Part shown: piece after piece, positions 22,281-33,443 of the stretch | How positions within the stretch are numbered: position 1 is the stretch's first letter | How the letters are laid out: every line of letters starts with the position of its first letter | Assembly: GCA_900169235.1 (NCBI GenBank) | Contig: FWCC01000014.1 | Location: 65,205-129,204, forward strand | From: Zarea fungicola | Lineage: Eukaryota; Ascomycota; Sordariomycetes; Hypocreales; Cordycipitaceae | Direction of reading: 5' to 3' | Length of the DNA: 64,000 nucleotides | Translations under genes and position numbers: made by a program | The notes under the pieces: model-generated | Seen by the model: the letters and a program-made list of their open reading frames with translations, nothing else | Told to the model about the DNA's origin: nothing | The model's database searches: none

Positions 22281-23231
22281 CTAGAGAAACAAAGCCATGC
22301 CTCCATCAATAAGTAGGTTAGCTCCACATAGATAGCTGGCCAGATGACTGGACAGGAAAACCACAAGATTCGCAACCTCCTCGGGTCGCCCAGTCCGCTT
22401 CATCGGCACAGCATCTAGAAGTGACTGGTAAAACTCCGGCTGCTCTCGTTTGATAATCTGGAAGTTGCTCAATTCTACTGTTCCATCAGGCAAGGTAATG
22501 CTAGGATTTTCAATAGACCCTGGAAGAACAGTGTTAATCCGAATACCCAAAGGTGCCAGCTTGCGGCTGTAATCCTTGGCAAGAGTAGCTTGAGCACGCT
22601 TCAGGGTCGAATATGGGCAGGCGATGGCAGGGTGTCGTGCCTCAAAGCCTGCTAGCGAGCTTGTCACGACAACAGAAGGAAAACCACCCGCCTTGGCTCG
22701 CTCTGTGAGATGAGGTACGGTGGCCTCAATGAGGTGAATGAGGCCCATAATGTCGGCATGAAAGCTGCGCTCCCAGCTCTGAGCATCTGTCGTGAAAATG
22801 AGAGGCGAAGCTGGGTTTGTCAGAATCTTGATAGTAATTGTATGCGTTATTCAACCAAAAGAAATTGGAGAATAAGGGAAAGAGGGACACTGCTTACCGT
22901 TGGCTGCAACAGAGTCGATTCTACCGAATTCTTGAGCAGCCTTGGCTACCCAGGCCTTAATTTCCTCGGGCTGGCTGATGTCAACGGCGGTCCCAACTGC
23001 ACGGGCAGTGTCTGAACCCCCACCAAGGTGAGAGAACTCGTCGCCACGAACTGTGCGAGCACAATAGGACACATTTGCTCCCTCGGCAAGATATGCCTCT
23101 ACAATAGCTCTCCCAATGCCTTTGGTGCCACCTGCATAGGATAAGTCACAAGCATTGGCAACCCCCCCGGATTTAAACTTACCTGTGACCAACATGTGGC
23201 ATCCGGACAATTTGCTTTGGAAGGGATACAT
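22281..23231 (-). CDS. Short-chain dehydrogenase/reductase, 270 aa, three exons
   Basis: Exons on the minus strand: 23183-23231, 22898-23131 and 22281-22810. Intron 1 (51 nt) runs GTAAGT...ATGCAG and splits the cofactor motif; intron 2 (87 nt) runs GTAAGC...CCCAG. Splicing creates VTGGTKGIG (residues 15-23), the classical TGxxxGIG cofactor site. An NA-type structural motif follows (about residue 94), then catalytic Ser at about 145/146 (VVTSSLAG), Tyr161 and Lys165 in the YSTLK motif, and a C-terminal FLSSHLASYLCGANLLIDGGMAL typical of the FabG-like classical SDRs. It is an NAD(P)-dependent oxidoreductase with unknown substrate. It lies head-to-tail with the hydrolase on the same strand, about 640 nt apart. 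Confidence 0.88.
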
Positions 23232-23417
23232 TCTGCTATGGAAAATATTTTGAGTGCAAGTAGGGTTTGTTTTCGCTTTGAGTAGTGTATGTATTGCCAG
23301 TCCAGTGGCAACTTTATGCCTTTATATACCCTGGATCAACAACGAGAGTGGAACAGTTACATGCCGTATACCAATCAGCTGAAGATGACCAAGCATCAAA
23401 GCAAATTGGAAGACTGC

Positions 23418-23640
23418 ATCTTGTTTTCTTAATATGGCCTAGAGGCAAAACATACCGGTCGACTTGTCTTTACACCGAGCTGCGTGGCGATGGTACTAGA
23501 TATCTTGTTTTCCTAATATAGCGTAGAGGCAACGCATAGCGGTTGGCTTGCCTCCACAAAGACTTGTATGATGATGGCGTCAGAGATCTTGTTTTCCTAT
23601 TATGGATTAGCGTTGCGTCTACATGATATGGCTATCCCGT
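23418..23640. repeat. 84-bp degenerate tandem repeat, about 2.5 copies
   Basis: The phrase ATCTTGTTTTC recurs at 23418, 23502 and 23586, exactly 84 nt apart. The following ~50 nt are also similar between copies 1 and 2 (TAGAGGCAA, then a CATA..CGGT block). The third copy is shorter and more diverged. It sits between the SDR promoter and the next regulator gene; no function is evident. Confidence 0.6.
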
Positions 23641-23840
23641 GCCGTTACCATGTCAGACGTTTGATAAATCTCACTTTCCCAAGGCGGACTAGCATGGGTT
23701 CTTGAAGAGCGGCGTGGAGTGCAGTTGGATATGCAGATGCGGACTTTGGGTGGATCAGCCCACAGCAATAATCCGTCTGCATCTCTTAATGTTTCTTGAC
23801 CGCGAAATCTAATTTACTCACGAGGCACTCCAAAGCCGAA

Positions 23841-25297
23841 ATGAACTTTACATTTCTGACAGTGACGACTGACGCCCCTGTTCTCGGGGAAAAGGAGAAT
23901 AAAGTCATGAGGGCGCATGTGACAAGGACTAATTTTGCACGGAGACGACAACGCGCCGCTGCGAGAGCATCAACCCTACAGCTCTTGGAAGACGCTGGTC
24001 CCTCCAGCCAGAGCTCCAGACGCGCTGAGCAAAAAGGTTTACAGTCAACACGATTCCGAAATGCTCCCTTACCCCTGCGCATACTCCCGACGGATCCAGA
24101 TCTAGCCCTTCGACGTTGTACGTTACCACATTCAGCTACAAGTCGCAGGTATGAAATGCTGGACTAATCGCTCTGCCCAGTGCTCCATGACTTTCGTCCC
24201 ATTTTATTTGCTGCTGGTGCCAGCAGCGCCGTAGTGCTCACGGCGATTGATTGGATACACCTTATACGCTCCGAACGAGCACTTCTCGAGGCGACTCTGC
24301 TATTCGCCACAGGACACTATCGTGATGTTAAATTCGCATCGCCGGACTACCACCGCGCCCGAGCCATCAGCTTGATCAACATGCGCATTGATCAGGGTCC
24401 TGTTGCCCTAACCGACGGAGTTATCGGTGCAGTATTTACTTTGGCCCATTGCGAGGTAAGAGTCGTTATTTCCATCTCACACATTGTTTTGCTGAACTCT
24501 ATTAGCGACTCGCAGGCAATATGGCCGCCTCGAATATTCACATGAATGGCTTAACTCAGATGTTGAGTCTTCGGCGGTTATCCGAACAATCCGCCATCCC
24601 AACTTGGTTTTCTGACCTTATCCTATTGTAAGTAGAATATTTGCCTAGATCACCAGAAAACATAAGCCTTCTAACCGTGAGTTTTCTTAGTGATGCTGTA
24701 GGCGAAAGTGTATCAATCCGCCCAAAGATTCATAACAAGGCTGTGCGCGTGCTGCCGGAAACCGACATTGAGACCCTGTCAAATCTTGACTGTATATCCA
24801 GAAGCATCAATGCACTTCGGCAGGTACTAGAGCTTTTTCACAATCAAAAGCTTCCCGCGGATCTACTCTGTTGCGAAATTGATAAGCAAGTGGCTCTAAT
24901 AGGGGCACAAGTTTCTGCCCTGTTTGGCATAAATGCGTATGTAAATGCCTTGTCTACAAGCCTTTTGATCTTTCTGCATATTTCATGGCCCCGAGTTCCC
25001 CTTTTCAATGCTTCGCCCGAAAAAATGGCCGAGGAAATGGCGGAAATGTTGAAGCAACCGGATATTCGGCTTTGCACGTCGCTGGACCTGACAGCGTGGC
25101 AGCTCATGGTTGGAGGTATTTCCGCTTCCGACTCTACAGTCCGTCAATGGTTCGGTTCTGTCTTGAAAAGGATGAATATCGCGATGCGTGTTACAAAGTG
25201 GGATGACATCTTGTTTGTTCTGAACAAGACATTCATGCCCGATTCTCGCCTACTTTATCGCTTCAAGCTATTTTGGGAGGAGCTGGACTCGCCGTAG
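23841..25297 (+). CDS. Fungal-type transcription regulator without zinc cluster, 426 aa, four exons
   Basis: Exons: 23841-24117, 24181-24455, 24506-24627 and 24691-25297. Introns are 63, 50 and 63 nt, with donors GTACGT, GTAAGA and GTAAGT and branch sites ACTAAT, GCTGAAC and TCTAACC; all phases agree. The N-terminus (FTFLTVTTDAPVLGEKENKVMRAHVTR-type start, written here only in part) has the conserved MRAHVTR followed by a basic stretch (ARRRQRAAAR). This is the usual opening of fungal proteins that carry the fungal-specific regulator domain but lack the Cys6 cluster. The rest is helical. Role: probable transcriptional regulator or cofactor. It converges on the bZIP gene with only 100 nt between stops. 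Confidence 0.7.
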
Positions 25298-25396
25298 ATT
25301 CTACGCCTATAGCTTTTACTTGGCTACTTTGTACACTGCTTCCCAAGACTCTGACTGTGGCATTTTTGGCATCGAATTTTGCTACATAATATTGCG

Positions 25397-26685
25397 TTAC
25401 ACAACTGCTTCTCTGATTGCCTCATCAACGCCCTCGCGTCTGATGGCAGGGCACAAGCCCAGACAAACTGTCCTCGCTGCCAGGCCATCAACCAATTTAT
25501 CAAAATTTATAGTAATATCGGAAGGATGGAATTCCATATTCTCAAACAGTTCCTGATCGAGTTCTGCCATGGCGAGGTCCGAAAAATCACTTTCATCATA
25601 CAGATCCATCCAGTTGGAAGGTAATGAGTCATGTGGTTCCAACGGCCCACCGTCCGCCCTGTGCAAAGGCTCTGTGGATGATTGAGAAAAGTCGGATGGA
25701 GACATTGGCAGCCCAACTTCTATACTAGGCTCCGGGCTTTGGCTTTGGCTAACTGAAGACCCTGCCCTAAGCCTAACGAGGCCTCCTTCTGTGTCGTCAC
25801 GAAGAACAATGCCCCGTTCCGCAAGGTATTCTTCAACATCCATGGCTTCGAGCCACTCACCAGCCAAGTCTGGAAGGGATTCCTGCGATTGCAGGACTGT
25901 TCTCGTCCGGCCGTACTGGAGACATTGGAGGTCCGGGATCGGCAAGCGAGGAAGCTTCTCGCTTGGATCGCTGGTCCCTTCGACCTGGCGGACAAGAGGG
26001 GGGAGGAGCCGCTGGATAGCATCGGTAAACTTTACATCATGGAGAAGCGTGGACGACGGTCCAGATACTTGAAGCAGCGACTGGGCCAGAATGACCTCCT
26101 CCGGCTTGATGTTGGCGTGCTTCATCAAGCTGGGTGGGATGCATGACGATTCCACGTCGCCGGCCGCCAGCATGTCGAGCGTGCGCTTCATGCCGACGCG
26201 GATGATGCGCTCCGCAATGACTGTGCTTGCGCGGGACGGAACATAAAACGGTGCATCCTTCGGCGCGGGGTCGGTCTTTTCCTCCGGCCGCAAATTACGC
26301 TGCTGTGAAAAGTAACTGATGTCAAGGGCGGTCTTGCTCAGCTGTAGAGCAATCTCTGGCGGGACAGTGGCCGACGCTTGGGTGAGATTTTCATGCAGAG
26401 TCTTGTAGGATTGAAGCATGCCCTGAAGAGCGGATTCGAGCTGCGCCGACTTTTCGTTGGCCGCGCTCAGCACATCCGCCTTTTTCGCGCGGTACTTTCT
26501 CTGCGCCTCCCTCATGCGCAACCTACGGACCTGGAGAGGAGGGGTTAGCGTGTGTATTGTATACTTGGGTTGCAGGCATCAAGCATGCATGCCTCTGTCT
26601 GAGCTCCCATGTCGATGGGCACCTCGCCCATTCGAGGCCTCCCGGCTCGAGAATATCGTTTTGCCTTTTGTTGTGTAGAGTCCAT
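25397..26685 (-). CDS. bZIP transcription factor, about 398 aa, two exons
   Basis: Exon 2 (25397-26530) is certain. It opens at CTCCAG with VRRLRMREAQRKYRAKK, a fungal bZIP basic region, followed by a leucine-zipper-like helix (LSAANEKSAQLESAL...MLQSYKTL). An acidic/Ser-rich C-terminal half suits an activation domain (DLYDESDFSDLAMAELDQEL). Exon 1 (26623-26685), MDSTQQKAKRYSRAGRPRMGE, contains the AGRPR hook that often precedes such bZIPs. Joining them needs a GTGCCC donor, which is atypical, although the phase fits and a GCTAAC branch lies before the acceptor. The first exon is therefore tentative. The protein is a nuclear regulator; targets may include its convergent neighbours (inference). 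Confidence 0.75.
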
Positions 26686-29395
26686 TTCGCGACAATCAAT
26701 CTACGTTGTACAATGAAGAGGTTCTTGACGAGCTGAATACAGAAACCAATTTGTCTTTGGGGTCTGACAAAGCACAGTCCCACTTGTGTCAGTGACTAGA
26801 CATTACCAAGCCCAAAGTTGAATTGTCTAGCTTCATGCACTACGGCTGTTAAGGGAAAGGTCGGCGCTTCATGGCGGCGAGGCTGAATCGACTAGTGCCG
26901 TTGTGGGAATAAAAGTTGTAATCGCGAAGCCACGCCGTTCCAAGTATACATTTATATCGGCTACATGCTTAGGCTTTGATAACGTAACCAAAAATTGAAA
27001 TTTCTTCAGTCATATCATTATTTAATGTCGATTTGTACATAAATAGGCCCAATTTTTATTCTATAGCAGGGACCCTGGCAATTTGCAAGGGAGCCCTGCG
27101 GCTTTTAAAAGTAGCTTTTATTGTTAAAAGCAAAAAGGAACAGGTAGCAAAATCTCTCTTGATAATTTTGCTGAAAGGATATTAATGTAACAGGATCTTG
27201 GATAAGGTTAAGTAATCCTGAGCATGAGGCCTGGCTTTATATCTTGCGTATATCATTAAGTAGCTACTAGAATAGGAAATATCTTAGGTACCAAACAAAC
27301 ACTCCTAATTGACGTAGAGTAGGAGCAAGAGACGTCTTAATTGGCCGGCCAAACGATGGCCAGCCACTTTCAACTAAATGCGGACTCATTGCGGAAACCG
27401 CTTTCGAAGCTGGGTCTCTCCAGGTTTTTGGTCGGCTTGGAAGCGGCAAGCCGAAGCTTAAAAGGAAATTTGGACTTGAAGGAAGGGGACCTCCACCATC
27501 TCGTAAGCTCACCGCTGCCGCAAACTCCACCCACGAAACAGTTGACCAGCCTGCAACAGTTTTAGGGCTGACCTTTGCCCGAAGGAGGCGTACTTTGTGA
27601 GCAAATCTCAGTCTAATAACCCACATACCACTTTCTTGTACTCCGGGGTGGGCCTCCGCGGCAGCCCCTTTACTACGCCACTCCGCAGGGCTCGGGCGAT
27701 CAAAGAGCGTACTAAAACGATTTATTCTACGAGTAAGTATTGACTTGTTCTACGAGTATTTATTGCTACAGCGAAAGAACCATAAACCTCCATTCACCGA
27801 AAACCCAATCTCACTTTCTCATCATCGTGCCCGGACTGCCAGCCACCCACTCACATGTACATCGTGATGCAACAGTTTATATTATTATTTACAATATGAA
27901 AATAGTTCAAGCCGTCTACTTTTCATTCTGTTGTAGATTCAAGGCCTAATTCTAAAAGATTGTTTGCAGTGCGTTCTACTGAAGTGGCTATCTGGTTTAC
28001 TCGGAATATAAAGCACTGCTTGAGACTGGAGGGTAGGCTTGAACTGTTTTATGGACAGCTGCTATAGACTACAAGCTGTGACAATATCTAGCAATAGTTT
28101 ATTCACATGCCATAATTAATGTCTCCATCCAAGAGCGTGAGATAGACTTAGAATACCTCCAGATGTGGGAACGGCAGTTGGCAAGCTAAGTGTTAGTGGA
28201 GTAACTCTTGGCAGAGGGGCCATTGTCGAGAGTGCTTTTATGGCGACCTCGCTAATTGACTGGATCACGTTCTTTCCTCCTTGATCTTTTCTTTTCTAGA
28301 AACGGCTAATCCCTTCAATCCACTACAAGACTTTGTGAATAGTAATCCACTTGTAAGTCTGACGTTGGATCACCAACAGCTCTCCACCGATCCGTAGACA
28401 AGTATGGACGGCAATCAGTCACTTATTCTCTATTAAGCTAATTAAGCGTAATTCGCTCGGTCTTCATACTGTCGCCGCCCCTTTCCAATTTCAATATTAA
28501 TCCTCATTGTGCATGATCCCGCTACTCGTCATAATCTACATTACAATCTACATGACTTATGACTAGTCTATTCAAATCTAATGCAAACCAACATGGTAAT
28601 CATTTTCAAGCCCCCTTTTTTACGTAACTTCTACTGTTGTTTCAATAACGTATTCTTGTCATGATAGTTACGATACACAACACTACGAGGGGCAACTCTC
28701 AGTTGTCATATTGTTGTAACAGGTCCTCATTATTCTACTAGGTGATGTGGAGGTACTTTTTTCCAGATAGGCAATAGGCTAGCCGAAAAGGAGTCACAGC
28801 AACCATCGCAATGACCATCTGTTCCTCGTATCCGTGGCAGTTGCCGCGGGTCAGGGCGTCGACCAACAGTGGTCTGCACCAGCCCGACTGGGCTTACGAA
28901 TGAGGCTGGTTATCGACCTATGCTTACAGCCGCCAAGGCAGGACGCTAACTCGTGGCTTGACGCCAGAAATGGCAAATGGTAACCCGCTTATTGGTAGCC
29001 CTAACCTGTGCCCGCCTTTTTCTCAAATGTCCGACTAGAAGGTTAAAATATAGCACTGCGTATCTCACCTCCCCCACAGGGATTGGCCATGACGCCATTG
29101 TGAGAATGCTGGCATAATATGGCATTCTCTTGTAGACGGGGAGATGTGGGGGTTGTAGGTGCTGTCTTGTCTCAGATTCCTGGTGAGGTATTCTGGAGTA
29201 GGAAAATCGGACCTGGTGGCAGATTTTGGAAACCCGCTCTAATTCAAACGTTATTACCTCTATATAAACCGTGATACTGCTCAATGTGATCACAATAGGA
29301 TGCCAAACAAACAGCGCGAAATCATCATCCCAATACAAACTCTTATACCAGTATAATGGTCCAGCTTACGGTAGGGACGATTAATTACTAAATCG
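26686..29395. other. Long gene-free stretch
   Basis: No supported gene in 2.7 kb. It includes AT-rich parts (about 26990-27260, 28430-28700) and a GC-richer island at about 27340-27560 whose open frames have no family resemblance. Confidence 0.35.
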
Positions 29396-29796
29396 ATGAG
29401 TAATTACTTACGGAGTAATCATAGTTTATCAATTCCGTCGCAGCGGCTGCGCTGTGTTTAGGCGGTCTTTCCACGGCAGCCGTCGCTTCTACGCGAGATC
29501 TTGGCCCAACAGTAGGAAGTGTCTTTAGAACATACAGCGACAATAACTGCCAACACGTCAGCGGTGGTCCTGATGGGCTTGGCACTACCTGCCGGCGTTG
29601 GGGAGCCATCCCGGGCGGGTCCAGTTACATGTTGAACCCTCTCTTCTCGGCCAACTGCCCTAATCCGACTCTTTTTTGGCATACTGACAAGGATTGCAAG
29701 GGAAGTACGGGTCTTAGAATCGAACATGTCGAAGGTCAGAAATGCTACAGGAGCGTTGTTCCCTCGGCCGCGTATGTTCGGCTTGCGTGCTTGTAA
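29396..29796 (+). CDS. Secreted cysteine-rich protein, about 118 aa (5' end tentative)
   Basis: The frame from about 29440 to TAA at 29794-29796 codes for a protein-like sequence without an in-frame ATG at its start. A consistent solution is a 4-nt first coding exon (ATGA, 29396-29399), a 44-nt intron (GTAATT...CGTCGCAG, 29400-29443) and exon 2 from 29444. This gives MTAALCLGGLSTAAVAS, a good signal peptide. The mature part has six Cys in DNNCQHV, GTTCRRW, SANCPNP, DKDCKGS, GQKCYRS and a final RLACL. Size, Cys spacing and absence of membrane segments fit a small secreted effector or antimicrobial protein. An alternative is a lost start codon (pseudogene). A TATATAAA box lies at about 29260. 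Confidence 0.5.
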
Positions 29797-30649
29797 AAGG
29801 GCTACGGGATTTCGGGTACGTCTATGGCCTCGGAAGTGAGGCTGTCCATGTGAGGAGCAAGCCAATTATATCGCCAAAATCAGTTACTAGCAGAGAGAGA
29901 ATATCCGACAGCCTTTTGTATGCGTCCACTTTTGGTTCAGCAAGGTTTCATATTAGAATCCGGGCGAATTCTTAGCCGGGATCCGCACCGCTTACAGTTA
30001 CAGCTACATCGATGTGAACTACTGACGTTCGATATGTGATATGTGGTATTGTTGTGACTATTGACTTGTTTGTTGAAGCAACGTATCCATGTAATCCGGA
30101 TGTCGAATCAGCTTCTGTCAGCCAAGGCCGCGACCGACGGCAGTCTGCCAAGCATATGAGAAGGGCCAGGTCATGATAGTGACTTATACAATTCTTGCTG
30201 CTTAATTTTTATTTTCGTTGTCATGTGTTTCGAGGAAGAATTCTTCCCCTGCTGTTGATGGATCTTGCATAGAGTCTTGTTACCAGAGCATACGCGCTCT
30301 GCAAGTACGACCTCCCAGCCCGTGCAAGCGTGACACTCTCATGCTCGCACCAACATATGTGTGTACGCTGTCTCAATATGGTTGTGATTTCAATGAATCT
30401 AAAGCTGAGCACCGAAAATATTACATTATTCAAGTTGTCTGCGATTGTTGGAGCATGCCAAATGCATCAGAGCTAGGGTTAGACATCTGGCAGGTCATGC
30501 AAAAGAAAGCTACATTAAATCAAACGTGTAAATGCATTGGTGGTTTAAGTTGAATCACGTCAAATCGCTACCCTATATAATTTAAACCAAATTAAATCAA
30601 GCAAGCAAGTTAATTTGATCAAGTAGATTAATTCCATGAAGTAGATTAA
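29797..30649. other. Gene-free stretch
   Basis: No supported gene. The plus-strand open frame at 30218-30553 lacks an ATG start and any recognisable motif. Confidence 0.3.
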
Positions 30650-30826
30650 TTAAGTAGGCATCTGTCTGAGTCTGTGGTGTAGGTGCAGAGACTTGTCGCC
30701 GTGCTGGAGCAGCTTGTCCAGCCGGTTGTTTCCTCCCGCAGTGACGTTCCGGATGTGCTTGTATGGAATTCCTGTGTCAACTCGGCTGCTTGGGTCGGGA
30801 CTCCACGTACAAGCGTCTCCTCAAAT
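30650..30826 (-). pseudogene. Orphan coding-like fragment
   Basis: Minus-strand frame ending in TAA at 30650-30652, with translation containing TWSPDPSSRVDTGIPYKHI, NVTAGGNNRLDKLL and a His-rich end. Base composition is GC-rich between AT-rich flanks. There is no start, and an AT-rich acceptor-like site lies upstream. It looks like a last exon whose upstream part is gone. Family not recognised. Confidence 0.25.
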
Positions 30827-31703
30827 TAAATAGAATAAAAAAACAGGCAATTTATAGGCAATGCATAGGTAATGTAACGCAGGCAAGGTAAAGCCCTTGA
30901 TTCATCATGTTAGAAAGTCAAAGTCCAGCATCGTGCCACAAGTTTTAATCAATACAGGCCATGGTATAACACCAGAGCAGCAGAGTTTTAAAATATTGTC
31001 AGCATGGAAGATTCCCTAAGGTAAAGTTTCAGCAGCGACCGAGCGTGGTGACAGGGTGTCGCGGGGAGTCGTCACTACCAACTGACAATAGCTCGGCACA
31101 GACTTTTCCCGGGCCAACTTGAAATTGTAAATGTACTTGATTCAAAGCGTCTATATCAGCGACGCATTAATTTAGGCCGCATGAACTAGTACGTTTCATG
31201 GTACTGCCACACTACTGATGCGAACCGGTAGACCTGGTGCCCCAACTCTTGTTTTTTGGAACCAATTGAAACACGGCGATTAAACATAGTAAAATCATCC
31301 ATAAACATTTATTTCCGTCAGAGAATATATAGCAGCAAATCCGAGTGTCACTGGCGACAATAAGTGTGGTGCGACGACTCCATAGCCTCCCGCGCGCTAA
31401 AGCAGCTCCCCTCAGAACCCCCAACGACACTCGGCCTCCTCCTTGCATATTCTGGACCACATCTCAACCGCAATACGAGCGTTCCATCTCTCCCCGACGG
31501 CGTCTTTCATCGCCTGGTCTATCCGTCGCCTCTCCTCGGGCGCTATAACGGGCGGGCACCGTCTCTGCCACAGCCCGCACGAGTTTGGCTTCACCGCCGC
31601 CAACCCCCCCTTTACGCTGCCCCGCCGCGAGTCGCACAACCACCCCCCGGAAAACGTCGCGCATCTCAACCTCTGGCCACAGCTCGGCCATCAGACGGAC
31701 GCA
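30827..31703. other. Promoter side of the conserved gene at 31704
   Basis: AT-rich to about 31330, then GC-rich. The reading frame of the downstream gene is open back to about 31440 but has no ATG there. Confidence 0.35.
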
Positions 31704-33041
31704 ATGCAGCCCTACATGGGCTTTGGAGGCCCGACAACCTTCTACAACCATGGTGATTCGAGCTTGCCGTCGCGGCCCGCAACGCGCGATGGCTCTACCG
31801 TGTCCTCGGCGCTGGGCCTCTTGAGCGGTGGCCTGTCCAAGGAGCGCAAGGCGTCCTTCTCACGCAAGTCCTCCCTCTCCAGCTCGCGTCGCCGCAGCAG
31901 CGTGTCGACGCCCGGAGGCAGCTCGAATACGGTCATGACGGATGACTCGGCGCCCCCGGCCCTCCCTGACTACGCCCTGGCCGCCGCCGTCAAGATTGCG
32001 CCGCAGCACAAGGACAACAAGGACAGCAAGGATACCATCCGCAGCCCCATTAGTCCGGACGGTGCCCAGATGGCTGCCCTGACCCGCTCGACGTCCAATA
32101 ACGCCTTCAAGAGCTTGCCGCCGACGCCCTCTACCGCCACCCAAGGCATCAGCCCGACCCAGTGGCGGCAGAGCGAGTCGTCCATGATACACCAGCAAAT
32201 CACAGAGGCAGCACACAAGCGAATATCAACTCTCCGCTACCTGCGCAAGGCGTGAGTAAAGAATAAGAAGAAGAAAAAGCAGGAACGACAGCTAACTATA
32301 AACAGCCACGAAGGTCGTGTGTACTGGTTCAACACATATCTGTTTGAAAAGTCGGACCTCGGCCGCATGCCCTCGTACGACCACCGCAAGCTCGCCCGCA
32401 AAGCCACCAACATCCTCCTCCTCGGCGTCTCTATCCCCACCATCAACGACCTGTACTCGTCCACGCCCGTCGAGTTCCTCCGCTGCCTCAACAGCCTCTT
32501 TTCCGAGTTTGACTCGTTCCAGCAGCTCCACGGCGACTCGTCCTCGTCCCTGTCCCGCGCCCGCCTGCCTAACATGTTTCGCCGGCCGGGGGGCAAGTCG
32601 CGGCGGTCCACCTCGACGGCCGACATGTCGCTGACGGAGGAACATGGCCACGGGGGCGCTGGCGGCGGCGGTCTGCCCGCGTCGGGCACGGGCGGCAACG
32701 GGCCTGCCGTCATGAACTTTGCCGCGTCCGAGTCGGATCTGCTGCCCGGCGAGGAGTACACGTACCTGCTGACGCCGTCGCTGCCGTTTGACCCCGACTT
32801 TTTCGAGACGTTTGCCACGCTGTGCGACGTGCTCGTCGACTCGTATACGCGGTTCCTGGCGCTCATGCCCACGCCGCGCGACTGCTCGGCGCCCGTGGCC
32901 GAGCTGTTTGCCAAGGCTGATGCCAGAGTACGCAAGACGATTGTGCAAAACATTGTCAAGGACTTTGAGGACCACAGCAAGGCGCACATCAAGTCCGAGG
33001 TGGCCAACATTGGCAAAGTTGTTTTGAGCGGGCTCATGTAA
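31704..33041 (+). CDS. Conserved filamentous-ascomycete protein, 427 aa, two exons
   Basis: Exons 31704-32251 and 32306-33041. The intron (54 nt) has donor GTGAGT and branch GCTAAC, and joins LRYLRKA to HEGRVYWFNTYLF. The start is ATG 31704 (MQPYMGFGG). Residues 25-170 are Ser/Thr/Pro-rich and probably disordered (SRKSSLSSSRRRSS). The C-terminal half is well ordered: YWFNTYLFEKSDLGRMPSYDH, STPVEFLRCLN, then LLPGEEYTYLLTPSLPFDPD and FFETFATLCDVL. From memory this architecture is widely conserved in filamentous ascomycetes but has no named function. High GC at third positions marks it as a core gene, unlike the AT-rich left flank. Confidence 0.82.
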
Positions 33042-33443
33042 CGACCACACCGTCCAGTCAATTAAAAAGACGAAAAAAAGGAAGAAAAAAAAAGAGAAGA
33101 GACAAAGAATCATTGATATACGAAGGAGTTTGAATCTGGGTCGGCGTTTATCTGGTTTCATTATTACCATGTTCTGCTGCCGGATGGTATTTGACTTGTG
33201 GGCTATACAAGGATGTGGCTTTTATAATATGGAATGACATGCATGGCAAAGAGAGATTTTTGGACGATTACATACATTTGGGTTTTACAATTAGCTGGGA
33301 CTATTATTATCCTTTCGAGGGCGTACCCTTGGGGATGGTTGCGTAGTTGAATAAACTATTCATACATTTTGTACATTGATATACACTGAACTGGCCGTAC
33401 GCAGGCACAGTTACTTTTTGCCCTATTTTTCACTTGTTGCCGT
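33042..33443. other. Convergent 3' region
   Basis: Between two genes transcribed toward each other. Contains A-rich runs near 33060-33110 that may serve 3'-end formation. No gene seen. Confidence 0.4.

Noticed and set aside
19303..26685. Classical secondary-metabolite gene cluster
   Set aside because: No PKS, NRPS, terpene or DMAT synthase is present in the region or anywhere in the window.
27267..27626. 119-codon frame in a GC-richer island
   Set aside because: No ATG-supported start with motif, low-information composition, no splice context.
32292..33170. Long minus-strand open frames opposite the conserved gene at 31704-33041
   Set aside because: Antisense shadows of a GC-rich coding region; translations are Arg/Ala-rich and match no family.
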